A DNA stretch of 64,000 nucleotides from Bradyrhizobium sp. LMTR 3 (GCF_001693485.1 NZ_MAXC01000012.1:744001-808000), one strand, 5' to 3'. Counted from the stretch's first letter, positions 17,982-27,934 are shown. A program made the numbers and translations. The notes: generated from the letters alone by a model not told the origin.

Positions 17982-19205
17982 GTGCAGCAGTCGACGAGCC
18001 ATACAGGGTTCGAGGATCTTTCCGATTCCGACTTCGATCGCTTGCGAAGTGATACACCCGGCGTCGCAAATCGAATTCACCTCAACAATGCAGGCGCTGC
18101 ATTGATGCCGAAGCCGGTTGTCGGGGGCATGATCGAGTACCTGCAGCGCGAAGCCGAAATTGGCGGATATGAGGCAAGCGCCGAAAACAGCACGCGCCTC
18201 GACGGCGTGTACAACAGCATCGCCCGGCTCGTTGGGTCGAAGCGGGAGGAGATCGCGCTGGCCGAGAACGCCACCCTGGCATGGCAGCGCGCCTTTTACT
18301 CGCTACGCTTCCGCCCGGGTGACCGGATTCTCACGACCTCCGCAGAATTTGCGGCAAACTATGTCGCTTTTTTGCAGGTTGCACGTCGAAGCGGAGCACA
18401 GGTCGAGATAATACCCGACGACGCAAATCATGTTCTCGACCCGGAAGCGCTCGAACGCATGATTGATGCTCGCGTACGACTGATCGCCATCACATGGGTG
18501 CCCACCAACGGTGGTCTCGTGAATCCGGCCGAGGCCGTCGGACGGATCGCTCGCGCATATCGGATTCCGTACTTGCTGGACGCTTGCCAAGCGGCCGGAC
18601 AGATGCCGATCGATGTCTCTGTACTTGGCTGCGACATGCTCACCGCAACAGGCCGAAAGTTCCTGCGCGGTCCACGAGGGACAGGCTTCCTGTACGTACG
18701 TCACGATTTCCTGAAAGACATCGAACCGGCGATGATCGATCTGTTCGGAGCACCATGGGTTGGACCGCAGAGGTATGAACTCAGATCCGACGCTCGACGA
18801 TTCGAAACATGGGAGGCGAATTATGCGTCGCGGCTCGGGCTTGGAATAGCAGTCGACTACGCACTTTCAATCGGCATCGACAAGATCGAACGACGTTGTC
18901 GTCTACTTGCTGATGAGTTGCGCACCTTGCTCCGCGCAGTTCCTGGATTGTCAATCCATGACCTTGGGGAACGTCGCGCCTCAATCGTGTCGTTCACTCT
19001 TGACAACGTGGGTGCACGTGAGGTCATGCGTCGTCTTGCCATAGAACAAATCAATGTGTCGGTCTCCCCACCAACAAGTACACCATTAGATGCGACGCGG
19101 AGAAAACTTCCGGAAATCGTTCGTGCTTCGCCGCATTACTATAATACAATAGAGGAGGTCCACATCTTCGCGTCAGCGGTCCGCCGAATAGCAGCATGTC
19201 CTTAG
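17982..19205 (+). CDS. Class V aminotransferase (cysteine desulfurase/kynureninase fold)
   Basis: A 407-residue fold-type I PLP enzyme. It opens with the family motif IHLNNAGAALMPKPVV, holds the PLP-binding Asp/Gln region IPYLLDACQAAGQMP, and the Schiff-base lysine in LTATGRKFLRGPRGTGFLY. The RGPRGTGFLY segment is typical of isopenicillin-N-epimerase and ergothioneine-type lyases within the class rather than IscS. It may cleave a C-S or C-N bond, or transaminate, in the pathway fed by the adjacent ABC importer. It is divergent from the diaminopropionate-lyase-like gene with a 229-base gap. Confidence 0.87.
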   Translation: MQQSTSHTGFEDLSDSDFDRLRSDTPGVANRIHLNNAGAALMPKPVVGGMIEYLQREAEIGGYEASAENSTRLDGVYNSIARLVGSKREEIALAENATLAWQRAFYSLRFRPGDRILTTSAEFAANYVAFLQVARRSGAQVEIIPDDANHVLDPEALERMIDARVRLIAITWVPTNGGLVNPAEAVGRIARAYRIPYLLDACQAAGQMPIDVSVLGCDMLTATGRKFLRGPRGTGFLYVRHDFLKDIEPAMIDLFGAPWVGPQRYELRSDARRFETWEANYASRLGLGIAVDYALSIGIDKIERRCRLLADELRTLLRAVPGLSIHDLGERRASIVSFTLDNVGAREVMRRLAIEQINVSVSPPTSTPLDATRRKLPEIVRASPHYYNTIEEVHIFASAVRRIAACP

Positions 19206-19713
19206 CACCATAGAGTGGGATGAGTTTAGGCTGAATTGACTTGGGATTTCCGTGTACGTAGCCTGAGGCCCTCACGTCACGGCTCGCATCCCCGTGCCGA
19301 AAGACGCACTAGGTCTTCCTCTGTTCCACCGGACAGGAACACCTACTTTCGCTGGGCAAGCGGCTGCTTTGCAGCGCGCAGAAGCTTTAAAGCTGACAAG
19401 CACATTCGACCGTTTTCAATTCAGTCATGCACCCGCATGCTCGTCACCGCACCCCCTTCAACGCCGCCGCGCCGGCAGCCTGAGAGGAGACGCACAACAG
19501 TTTTCCGGTAGGTGACAACACCAGCTTTCTCGAAACCAAGTCCGGTACAGAAGCGAGACCCCGGCGAGCGGACAACGCAAAAAGGATTGACTGATCGAAG
19601 GCCCGTTACAGCAAGGAGCGCAAAGCAAAGCTGCCACCGAATGAAGGCGCGACTTGGACGAAGATGGTGGGCACGGCTTGAAGACGCGCCTTTGCCCCAG
19701 CCTGCAGTCTCCT
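19206..19713. other. Intergenic stretch
   Basis: No convincing gene, repeat or terminator seen between the aminotransferase stop and the RTX-protein stop; short frames on both strands are not protein-like. Confidence 0.4.
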
Positions 19714-22020
19714 TCAGAGAAACAAGAAATCGCTCGCGTGGAGCTGATCCACGGTCGTATTCTTGATCTCAATCGTGTTGTTAGCGTCTAAGGTGATCAC
19801 GACGCTCGTGCCAACCTCGGCCATATGCGATTGCAGCGCGCTGAAGTCGGCAAATACCGTCTTGTCGATCTGAATAATGTCCTGGACACCATCGGTATTC
19901 TGAAAGTCAGCGACCGTGTCCTTGCCGAAGCCGGCGGCAAAAACGAACGTATCATTGCCGGACCCGCCAGCCAGGTAATCGTTTCCGCCGCCACCGATCA
20001 GCCGGTCGTTGCCGCTGCCGCCATACAGGAACTCGCTGCCGGTACCGCCCTGCAGGCTGTCGTTGCCATCGTCTCCGAACATCTGGGTTGCCGCAGGGCC
20101 GCCTTTCAGCTGATCGTCGCCGGCATTGCCGTGCATCGTATCCAGTCCGCCGCTGCCAGAGAGATAATCGTTTCCATCACCGCCATTCATGACATTGGCG
20201 GCCCAACTGCCATAAAGCTGGTCTTTGCCGGCGCCACCGTCGAGCAGGGCACCAGTGTCACCGGTGCCAGCCTTGATGATGTCGTTGCCGTCATCGCCAT
20301 AAAGTTGATCCGTCGCCGTGGTGATGCCGGAGCCGCTGTTGATCGTGTCGGCGTCCGCTCCGCCGTGAATCACATCCGCGCCCGGACCACCGTTGATGGT
20401 GTCGTTGCCCGCACCGCCCTGGATCATGTCCGTCCCGGCGCCGCCGTTGATCGCATCCTTGCCGGCTCCTCCGTCAAGGCTGTCATCGTCCGTCGATGAC
20501 CCGAAGAACAGGTCCTGCCGAGCGGTCATGTCATAGTGGATGGATTTGTTCTGATAGAGATTCCACGTTCCCGGCGAGCTCGGATTGACGGCGTCGGTGA
20601 CGGCAAGATGCTCACCGTTGACGGTAATGTCCTTGATGTAGAGGTTGCGGTCACCATTGGCGTTGGCGACATCGTTGACGAAAGCAAGATCGAGACTGGA
20701 GACTGTCGCCGGGTTGGCGAAGGTGAATGTAAAGGTCTGGAAGCCCGATGCATCGGTGGCGCTTCGGAACTCGACGGTATTGCCGATCTGCTGCCCATTG
20801 ATCAGAAGCTGCATCTTGGCGCCGACGCCGTCGACGACGGAGCCATAGCCCGTCACGGTGATAGTGGTCTCCGCGAGTTTCGGAATGATATCGGGGCCGC
20901 CGGTAATGCTGTCGTCGCCGCCGCCCGACTTGATCGTGTCGTTGCCGACCCCACCCGACAGCACGTCATTGCCGCCGCCCACATCCATCAGATCGGCAGA
21001 GGGAGAACCAGTCAGATTCTGGCCGGGCGGCTGGTGCTGTCCTCCGTACCATTCAGTAATCAATTCCTGCGCAGGCTTGCCTTGGGGCGAGTAGCCGATC
21101 GGCGAGTATTTGTTGTTCGTGTCCCAGTTCCAGATCGACGCGCCCCTGAACCAGCTTCCGCCTTCCGATCCCCACACCTGAAAGAAGGCATTGAAGGCGT
21201 CATACTGCTCCTGGACGTCCTGCGTCGTGCCTTCGGCCCAGCCGCCCGGGCTGATATTGGTTCCGTCGACGCTGCGATAGCCGGTTTCGGTGAAGAACAC
21301 CTGCTTGTCATACTGCAGGGCAAGCGAGTGGAAGAAATCGACCGGCGACATGTGGTTCATCACCTTCGCCCAGTAGTCGTCCGTAGACATGCTGTTCCAC
21401 GCATTGACCATCTCCTCGACGGTCGGCTCGGTCGTCGTCGTCAGCGGCGGATAGGCGTTGATGCCGATGACATCGACCTTGTCCCAAAAGCTGACATTGA
21501 TGGCTTCGTCGGTTGCGGCTGCATAGGTGATCTCGCCGTGGAACACAGCGCGTATGGAATCGATGAGGTCGACCCAGTAGCTTCGATATTGCGGGCCGGA
21601 GAGCTTGCCGAGTTCATTGCCGATCACAAGCATGCTGACGTCTGCTTGTTCGGCGAGCTCCGCCATGTGAACCATTTGCTCTTTATAGGAAAGGAAAAAG
21701 GCGGCGGGATCGCTCGGATTAAGTACGTACGCAAGACCGCCATCTAGGGCGGAGACCATGGGCTTCAGCGTGACTGAAAGGCCGAGCGCCTGGGCATTTG
21801 CCATGGCCTGAAGAATATTAGCATCGCTCTCGGTCTTGGCGGGATGGGCGAAGACATCGTTCGATGTCCTGGTTTGCATAAAAAGTCGGGGGGCGAGCTC
21901 AATCGAATTTGCATTCGTTCCCGCAATCGCCTTCATAGCGGCGAGCGCGGAACTGGTGACGAATGCACCATTATAGTTTGAGAGGAACCCAAACCCTTGA
22001 ACAGGAAACACGCCCGCCAT
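19714..22020 (-). CDS. Secreted RTX protein with glycoside-hydrolase-like and carbohydrate-binding domains
   Basis: A 768-residue protein with no signal peptide. Residues 5-330 form a TIM-barrel glycosidase-like domain with likely acid/base E136 in VIGNELGK and nucleophile E245 in FFTETGYRS, resembling GH113-type mannanases. After GQNLTGSPSADLMDVGGGND a first RTX block gives way to a beta-sandwich (ETTITVTGYGSV...GNTVEFRSA..., about 385-490) like the calcium-dependent CBM36/60 modules. From about 510 to 700 runs a long array of GGxGxDxxx nonapeptides that fold on calcium, then a C-terminal FADFSALQSHM...IKNTTVDQLHASDFLFL, a typical type I secretion signal. ATG 22020 has AGGAG upstream. It should be exported by a type I system, not encoded here, and act on a plant or rhizobial polysaccharide. 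Domain assignments are by eye. Confidence 0.85.
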   Translation of the reverse strand: MAGVFPVQGFGFLSNYNGAFVTSSALAAMKAIAGTNANSIELAPRLFMQTRTSNDVFAHPAKTESDANILQAMANAQALGLSVTLKPMVSALDGGLAYVLNPSDPAAFFLSYKEQMVHMAELAEQADVSMLVIGNELGKLSGPQYRSYWVDLIDSIRAVFHGEITYAAATDEAINVSFWDKVDVIGINAYPPLTTTTEPTVEEMVNAWNSMSTDDYWAKVMNHMSPVDFFHSLALQYDKQVFFTETGYRSVDGTNISPGGWAEGTTQDVQEQYDAFNAFFQVWGSEGGSWFRGASIWNWDTNNKYSPIGYSPQGKPAQELITEWYGGQHQPPGQNLTGSPSADLMDVGGGNDVLSGGVGNDTIKSGGGDDSITGGPDIIPKLAETTITVTGYGSVVDGVGAKMQLLINGQQIGNTVEFRSATDASGFQTFTFTFANPATVSSLDLAFVNDVANANGDRNLYIKDITVNGEHLAVTDAVNPSSPGTWNLYQNKSIHYDMTARQDLFFGSSTDDDSLDGGAGKDAINGGAGTDMIQGGAGNDTINGGPGADVIHGGADADTINSGSGITTATDQLYGDDGNDIIKAGTGDTGALLDGGAGKDQLYGSWAANVMNGGDGNDYLSGSGGLDTMHGNAGDDQLKGGPAATQMFGDDGNDSLQGGTGSEFLYGGSGNDRLIGGGGNDYLAGGSGNDTFVFAAGFGKDTVADFQNTDGVQDIIQIDKTVFADFSALQSHMAEVGTSVVITLDANNTIEIKNTTVDQLHASDFLFL

Positions 22021-23558
22021 CGTATAGCTCCTCTTTCTTTTTTCGCAGTTTCTCTTGCTGCCTGGTGGCTAGGTTGCTTGCGCAGAGGCACCGGTCTGCG
22101 TGTTCAGCGTACTCAACGCAGCAGAGCATTCCACTCGCGCGCAGCGATGCAGCACGCCGCAGATACGCGTTCAACGTGGGCGTGTTGTGACAGAATTAAG
22201 TTGATCTTGCGATTGCTGCCGTGCGTCGTTTCAATGTTAAGTGGATTCAACTAACACTCGAAACGGGCTTACTCAAAAATCTACCCCTTCACGCCACACC
22301 AATGTTTATGCCCCCGGCGCAGCGGCTAGCGCGTCCGACGGGGGTTATCCATATTGAGCTAAACGGGAGTTGACCCACTTCGTTCGGTCGATAACGACCG
22401 GCAAATCAATTAGACTGGTTTCGAAATCCTGAACTCGCAGGCTAGGAGCACGCGCGATTACCCGAACGCAATCTGGTTGTTTGGATTCCTATTAACGGGA
22501 CATTAATTTGCGACCGATATAGCGCAAACTGCCATGCCGTACGATGCTTTCGAGGAATAGCTGCGATCAGTCGGTCATTTTTGCGCGAAAGATGCGAAAC
22601 TGAGCGAGATTCTCCGCCAAGCGACGCAAGAAAATCGTTATGCGGTCATTCGTTCCTGGAGCTCTGGTTCAGAGGCCCATGGGGCGTTTCCTCCCTGACT
22701 TGGCCGTGTGTAAAGTTCGCGCGGTCTTTTTTTGCATTCAGCAAATGCGCGGCGTTCATACATGTAAAGCGTAAGAGAGCTAGCAAGGGGCGGCCAAACG
22801 AATTGATCGTTCGCCGTCGGCTGAACTGCAATGCGGTCAGGCAAAGTACTTCGTGCTGAGCCGCTTCGGTGGCCGCGCAGCGTGCTCCTCCGCGTTTGGG
22901 CGCGCAGCCAGCCTCCCCGCTGGCGCCAAAGCACTCGAAGTGGCCACACTCGAGTAGATCTCCCGGCCCGACAAAAATATGAAACGTGGGAAGTCGTCAG
23001 CGTTCGGTATGCGTCGGGGAATTCCTCTCGTGCCCTCTCCAGCGGCATAGGTTGTCGATACGATTGAAAAGCGCGCCCAGTCGGGGCTTCCATCCGCCGA
23101 CATGACGCTGGGGCTGGACATGCGCCCTGCGATCGCATCTGAGGCGTGCCGCGGTAGAAATACCTAGCCATGTCCCACTCCTATGCCGTTTCGCCGATTG
23201 AGATGGGTTTGACCTCGCGATTGTATTGCCGACACCCAAAACAGTCGGGCTCGTGAAACAGGGTTATGCTTGGCCTGCATAGTAACGAGATATCGATATT
23301 GAATAATGCAACGCGTCCGGCGTCGGCGAATAAATTCTGCGGTCCCGCGCTTTTTTCGACCGATTTCACCACACCGAATTGTCCACTTTTGCTCGCGGCA
23401 ACCCAGCCCCCCGGTTTTCGATTGCAGTGACGCCAAGGTGATCCGGAAGTTCGCCGAGTGCCCGAACGATCTGAGCGCGCTGTGGGTTCGCGCGGACAGC
23501 ATTGTCCGTATTCTTAATCTGCGCTAGGGGAAACGAACCAAGGATGAACTGCTGACAT
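22021..23558. other. Long gene-poor region
   Basis: About 1.5 kb without a supported gene. Overlapping frames at 22581-23239 on both strands are arginine-rich and lack domain character; a 112-codon minus frame at 23164-23502 is no better. I see no nod box or tts box matching consensus. Confidence 0.4.
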
Positions 23559-24077
23559 ATGATGCCTCAGGATATGCCTAGTCTAGCAAGAGCGGTCGAC
23601 AGTGGCTGTGCTGAGAGTCAGGAGGTGGTCCGGCGATTCATGTGGGAAATAAGATCGATCAATTTATGTCTGGAGGAACTTCGCCAATTCCGGGCCGATG
23701 TACTTGGCATTACTGGGCCACAGTGGATGATCTTGATGGCCTTGACGGAGTTGGACAGAGAAAACGGTGTTCCGGTCAACGTGGTATCGAAATTTATGCA
23801 CGTCGACCCTTCATTCGTCACGACCCAATCAAAGCTGCTGGAGAAGAAGGGCTTCCTGCGGCGTAGGACCTCCACAAGCGATGCCCGGGTCGTCCAGATG
23901 TCACTGACGGACAAGACTTACAAGCATCTCGCTAGCGTCGCTGCACAACAGGAAGTCCTCGATGATTTTGTTTTTGGTGATTTCGGTCTTCACGAACTGA
24001 GTGAGTTCGCTAATAGGCTCACTGCACTCAGGCATCGTCTAGAGAAAGCTCGCTTGAAAGTCGCTCTGGAGTCCTAA
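23559..24077 (+). CDS. MarR-family transcriptional regulator
   Basis: A 172-residue dimeric winged-helix repressor. The core is LGITGPQWMILMALTEL, the recognition region NVVSKFMHVDPSFVTTQSKLLEKKGFLRR, and the wing RRTSTSDARVVQMSLTDK; the C-terminal helices (LSEFANRLTALRHRLE) complete the dimer interface. Two ATGs in tandem open the frame, and an ATG four codons on is a third choice. No target gene is adjacent: both flanks are gene-poor, so it is an orphan regulator. MarR proteins usually sense phenolic or aromatic small molecules, plausible in a root-associated bacterium. Confidence 0.9.
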   Translation: MMPQDMPSLARAVDSGCAESQEVVRRFMWEIRSINLCLEELRQFRADVLGITGPQWMILMALTELDRENGVPVNVVSKFMHVDPSFVTTQSKLLEKKGFLRRRTSTSDARVVQMSLTDKTYKHLASVAAQQEVLDDFVFGDFGLHELSEFANRLTALRHRLEKARLKVALES

Positions 24078-24469
24078 GGACCAAAACGCATAATCCTTAT
24101 GGCGTATTTGAACGAATTCCGACCTCGGCCTGCCGGATAGCTCGCGTCGCCTCGACATCGACCATGAGCGCGGAATCTCGGCATTCGAGCATCGCGAGCG
24201 CGAGTTTCTCAAACGGGATCGCGACGAGCGGATAAGACAGCTACTGCGCAGCATGCCAAAGAGCGAGAAGCGTCAATAGCACGGCCGTAATCAATAGTCA
24301 GAGACAAGCGCTAAATTTTACCAACTATCCCGTGATGGGACATCAAAAGGTAACTTTAGGCCGTCCTACAGCGCCCTTTTTGTTGGACCTCGATTAATGA
24401 CCTGCCTAAGCAGATCGACTCCTAGGGAAGCTTGACCTGGAGGCCCGCGGCACGTCCTGATCGCGAACC
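24078..24469. other. Intergenic stretch with a protein-like fragment
   Basis: Directly after the MarR stop a plus-strand frame without start codon (about 24117-24279) reads ISAFEHREREFLKRDRDERI and ends MPKSEKRQ-stop; strongly charged, probably the tail of a lost gene. Nothing else is seen. Confidence 0.3.
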
Positions 24470-24646
24470 TCAATTGCCATCCGAGCCCTTTGGGGCTGTC
24501 GCTCGGGCTGGCTCGGCTTCTTGTATCTGCACATCGAACCAGCCAAGGTCCCTTAGCTCGCGCGCTTTCTTTTCGGCTCCGTCCCGACTATCTCGCTTCA
24601 ATACAATGCAGCTTGCACCATCGCGGGCAAAGATCAAATAGGCCAT
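24470..24646 (-). CDS. Small hypothetical protein (58 aa)
   Basis: ATG 24646 to TGA 24470 gives 58 residues: MAYLIFARDGASCIVLKRDS, then a Lys/Arg/Glu helix (GAEKKARELRDLGWF), a strand DVQIQEAEP and an acidic/alanine tail. The pattern beta-strand, helix, strand, with hydrophobic residues well spaced, looks like a genuine compact protein of the kind common in bradyrhizobial genomes. No family name can be given. It stands alone between gene-poor regions. Confidence 0.55.
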   Translation of the reverse strand: MAYLIFARDGASCIVLKRDSRDGAEKKARELRDLGWFDVQIQEAEPARATAPKGSDGN

Positions 24647-25326
24647 TCTTCAGTTCATATTTGGTCTGAGTCCGAGCGAAAAGAGGTTGCAGGCATTTTC
24701 GCGCTGCGACCTTCGGGCTTAAACAATCCATTATAAAAACGCTCGATCCGCCTGCCCGATATTTCGGATACTGATCTCCGCAATAAGGACTGTGGAGTCA
24801 TATTTTGCTGTTCCTAATGAGGAACAGAACGGTTGTTGCAGCACCGAGACACAATTAATGCAGAGCCCGTTTAGTGGCGTTCGGAAATGGTCATCGATCA
24901 GATGACATTTAACAAGATCATTCCAGCAACCGTACCGATGCGCGCGAGGTCGGCCCAATGGTGACGCCCTTCGTGCGGCCGATCGCCAGATGCCGACCGT
25001 TGCGACGATATTGTAGGGTACTGCAGTTGCGTAGCCGACACAACGGCTACACTACGATCGCCCATGATCAGTGCCAGGAAGAAAATTGACGTGAGCACGT
25101 TGACCGCAATTCCGCCGGCCACCGCTCAATTCCAGAACGCCTGCCGCAGCGGCAAGTCCCCTTTCCAAAGGCGACGCAGGACGTGCATGTGGACCAATCC
25201 GGTATGGGACTGCCTCGAAGCCGAAAACGGCATGACGGTGTATCTGCGCATGTTAATGCGACCGGGCAGACAACACTGCCGCCGGCAGCGCGTCTGCAAG
25301 ATGCACTGAGCGCCTGGGCGATTTTG
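24647..25326. other. Gene-poor stretch around a decayed membrane-protein frame
   Basis: Apart from the frame at 24898-25122 no gene is supported. The downstream part of that frame's neighbour (about 24860-24960) is in another reading frame. Confidence 0.3.
24898..25122 (-). pseudogene. Small membrane protein, probably frame-scrambled
   Basis: GTG 25122 opens VAGGIAVNVLTSIFFLALIM, one clear membrane segment, followed by GDRSVAVVSA. The next piece is protein-like in a different frame (PYNIVATVGIWRSA), and the original frame resumes with DLARIGTVAGMILLNVI, a second membrane segment. Two compensating indels around 24975-25020 would restore a continuous small two-segment membrane protein. Interpretation is inference. 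Confidence 0.35.
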
Positions 25327-26157
25327 CTAACCGCCTGCTCTTTTGCTGAGGGACTCAGAAAGGGCATACGCGCCTGAAAGAAGCTTGTAACAGCCACATG
25401 CCTTTTGCTCGAGACCCTTGCGTTCATGGATCTGCAAGACGCCACGCATCTTGCGAATTAACCTTTGTTCTTCGAATCGGATTAGCGTCTCGGTTACACC
25501 AGCGCGGCGCAACCCCAACGCGAGCGAAAGGTAGTCATGCGTAATTGGAAGCACGTGAGTGCTCAGAGCATCACTCGCCAAACAGAGCCAGCTCGCGAGC
25601 CGCTGTTCGCGATCGTGCCGAACCCCGCACAATCCCGTCTGAGCGCAATGCAAGGTCAGCGCTTGAACGTACCGAAAAAGATGTTCTCGGATTTCAGGAC
25701 GCTCCTTCGTCACCCGACGCAAATCCTCGACACGGATCCTGTGCGCACTTCCGGGAAAGAGCACAACAGATTGGTGCGTCGAGATATGCCCTACCACTAA
25801 GAGCGAAGCGCCGACGGCACCCCAATGTCCTATCACCGCCGATTCAAGGATGCTTTCCGCCGCGACAATTCTCAGCGAGACGAGGCCCGACTCGATAAAA
25901 TAGACGTAATCAAGATGCTTTTTCGGCTCCTGCAGGATCATGCGTTCTTTCAGCACGATCGGCTCAAGGAGCTCGCCTATTGCCGCGAGGTCTTGCAGAG
26001 AAAGACTGGCGAGGATCGCATTTTTCACAAAGGAGCGCGTACGAGGACGCATCTTAACAGGCCGGTCGAGCATCCGCTGTTTGCCGGACACCTTCGTGAG
26101 CGCTGCATCTCTTGAGCCGCCAAGCGCTTGGCGGACGGTGGACACATGGTCGGTCAT
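25327..26157 (-). CDS. Crp/Fnr-family transcriptional regulator
   Basis: A 276-residue regulator with a cyclic-nucleotide-binding-like fold (ILQEPKKHLDYVYFIESGLVSL, then AVIGHWGAVGASLLVVGH) and a C-terminal helix-turn-helix (THDYLSLALGLRRAGVTETLIRFEEQRLI). The recognition helix has the AGVTETLIR pattern of the bradyrhizobial Crp-like group, not FixK/FnrN; no N-terminal cysteine cluster is visible, so oxygen sensing by Fe-S is unlikely. The start at 26157 is the longest; a start at residue 29 or 36 (MLDRP / MRPRT) would also keep the fold. Upstream DNA holds one arm of a 21-base inverted repeat (26240-26260). Confidence 0.85.
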   Translation of the reverse strand: MTDHVSTVRQALGGSRDAALTKVSGKQRMLDRPVKMRPRTRSFVKNAILASLSLQDLAAIGELLEPIVLKERMILQEPKKHLDYVYFIESGLVSLRIVAAESILESAVIGHWGAVGASLLVVGHISTHQSVVLFPGSAHRIRVEDLRRVTKERPEIREHLFRYVQALTLHCAQTGLCGVRHDREQRLASWLCLASDALSTHVLPITHDYLSLALGLRRAGVTETLIRFEEQRLIRKMRGVLQIHERKGLEQKACGCYKLLSGAYALSESLSKRAGG

Positions 26158-26239
26158 AATGCGGCCCCCTCTCCCGACATGCGACGGTCACCTCGCTGAC
26201 ACGTAACGAAAAATTGATTGGGACTGTAAGGAAACTTTC

Positions 26240-26260
26240 ATCCTGATTAATGCAATGAGC
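26240..26260 (+). repeat. Inverted repeat, left arm
   Basis: TCCTGATTAATGCAATGAGC with one further base on the left; its exact reverse complement is at 27260-27280. A diverged same-strand relative lies near 6155-6200 (TGATTTATGCAATGA). Confidence 0.75.
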
Positions 26261-27259
26261 CTGGCGTTGAAGCTCAAATCCCGCGTTCGGGCGCCCTTCC
26301 TCGACGGATTCAATACCTTCCCCTGTCGAACTGCTTCTCAAGTGCGGTGTCCGCCAGGGCGCCTCAGCCCGCCAACGCGAGCGTTGCGCGGAGCCACCCG
26401 CTGATAGATTCCACGAGCGGTTGGCTTTTCTGTTGCCGAACGAGACGGCGCCTCGGGGCTACAGCAACGGATGTCCTTCTCGAGGACATAGAACTCGGCG
26501 ATGTGCTTGAGCGCCTCGCCCCCAATGGGCCGAAGGACCAGGAGTGGCAAGTTCGCACAAGTTACGCCGCGCGCCGATCGGCAGAATTGAGAGCAAAGGC
26601 TGAGGTCGATGAAACAGCGTCGGCCAGCATGATCAAATTGAAGATTGAGTCCGACCATCATTGGTGAAGCGCACGCCACCATCAACTCGTCGTTGGGCCG
26701 ATGCCCTTCGTCCTCTAAGCTGGGTGACACCTGCCCGTCAGTTCGTCGTCAGCTTGCCTGAGTATCATTCACAGCGGGACGTAAGCAGCCGGAACTCACT
26801 GCGACGAAACGTACCCCGAAGGGACCCGCGAATCGTCATGTAGACTCGAATCAGTGGCTTATCCACACACGCTACCTGAGGTGACGAGCTGAGTCAGTCG
26901 GTGGACAGCGACAGCTTTACCCGCCGTTATCAACCGTATTCTATGGCGGTAGCTCCAGACCGATCGCGTAAAAACCGAATAACTAGCGATTTCATAGTGC
27001 ACTCCTTCCATCCAGACGACGATGATCGGAACAAATGTGGAGAGTGAGCTTCCTATGGCTCCGTAATGAAACAGGACGGCCGAGATCGACATCTCGCAAA
27101 CTCCGCCGGTAACAAATGGCTCGTCCGTTGAAGCTTGTTGGCCTGGCTGTATTGGCAGTGGCGACTTCCCGTGTGCTGTTACACGCAACCCAACGCGTTC
27201 CAGCCGCTTGAATTCACCAAAAAAGGCGCCAAAACGCGGAAATTAACCGTAGATGCGCA

Positions 27260-27280
27260 GCTCATTGCATTAATCAGGAT
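27260..27280 (-). repeat. Inverted repeat, right arm
   Basis: GCTCATTGCATTAATCAGGA plus one base, the exact reverse complement of the left arm 1 kb away. Such a pair may be ends of a small mobile element or duplicated promoter DNA. Confidence 0.75.
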
Positions 27281-27709
27281 CTAGACATTCGTTAAATTCA
27301 GCAATCCTCGCGAAGCGCTCAGCGAGCTGCTTCGCCAAGAACGTGCACATCAGATTTGGCATCGCTGCACCTCACCTGCGGGCATGGTGGAAGCGGCGAA
27401 GACGCATGGTGAAACGGTGAAGACAATGTAGGGAGGCTATCTACGGAATGCCCGGTTAGAGGCGAACATCGCAAAGCTTCCATTTTGGCTCGATTGAGAG
27501 CCTATGATCTGTGGTGGCCCCGAGATAGCGCGCGAGGCTTGCATCTACGATGCTACCTCGGTGACATGGATTCCACTGTCGGCCTGATCTTCCGGTCACC
27601 CCCAAACACACCTGAAAATTCGCGATGAAGCCACGGTGCGCGGCTTCGCCAAAGGATGACGCTGTTGACAAGTTTTCAAGGGTTGGTTGTTCCACACTGT
27701 GCCACATCT

Positions 27710-27934
27710 ATGAGCAGTTCGATTGATGATAGCTTAAGTGAGATGAGATCAGTGCGGAACGACATTTGGCGTTGTCGTAAGTTGCTTCAAAACGAGTTGC
27801 CTGATGAGCAGCGAAAAATCATCGAGCAACGCCTGGTTGAACAGTGTTCTGCTTTCGATCAGCTGTTGGCGACCACATTTCCCTTCACGTTGAGGCTCAG
27901 GTCAACTTCAGTGCCTGTGCCGCTCAACACCTAA
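27710..27934 (+). CDS. Hypothetical small helical protein
   Basis: From ATG 27710 the frame gives 74 residues: MSSSIDDSLSEMRSVRNDIW, then CRKLLQNELPDEQRKIIEQR and CSAFDQLLATTFPF, an amphipathic two-helix pattern. The last 15 residues (RLRSTSVPVPLNT) look less natural and may follow a frameshift. The frame is open to 27656 but the upstream part is not protein-like. No family recognised and no functional neighbour. Confidence 0.5.
   Translation: MSSSIDDSLSEMRSVRNDIWRCRKLLQNELPDEQRKIIEQRLVEQCSAFDQLLATTFPFTLRLRSTSVPVPLNT

Larger units (their letters stand above)
26158..27709. other. Gene-poor region flanked by an inverted repeat
   Basis: No frame here is convincing; those at 26338-26730 and 26859-27188 on the minus strand have hydrophobic or mixed stretches (MSISAVLFHYGAIG) but no recognised domain. 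The stretch 26240-27280 is bounded by a perfect 21-base inverted repeat. Confidence 0.35.

Noticed and set aside
20536..21747. 403-codon plus-strand frame
   Set aside because: Lies antisense to the RTX protein; long open antisense frames are expected from its repetitive GC-rich codons.
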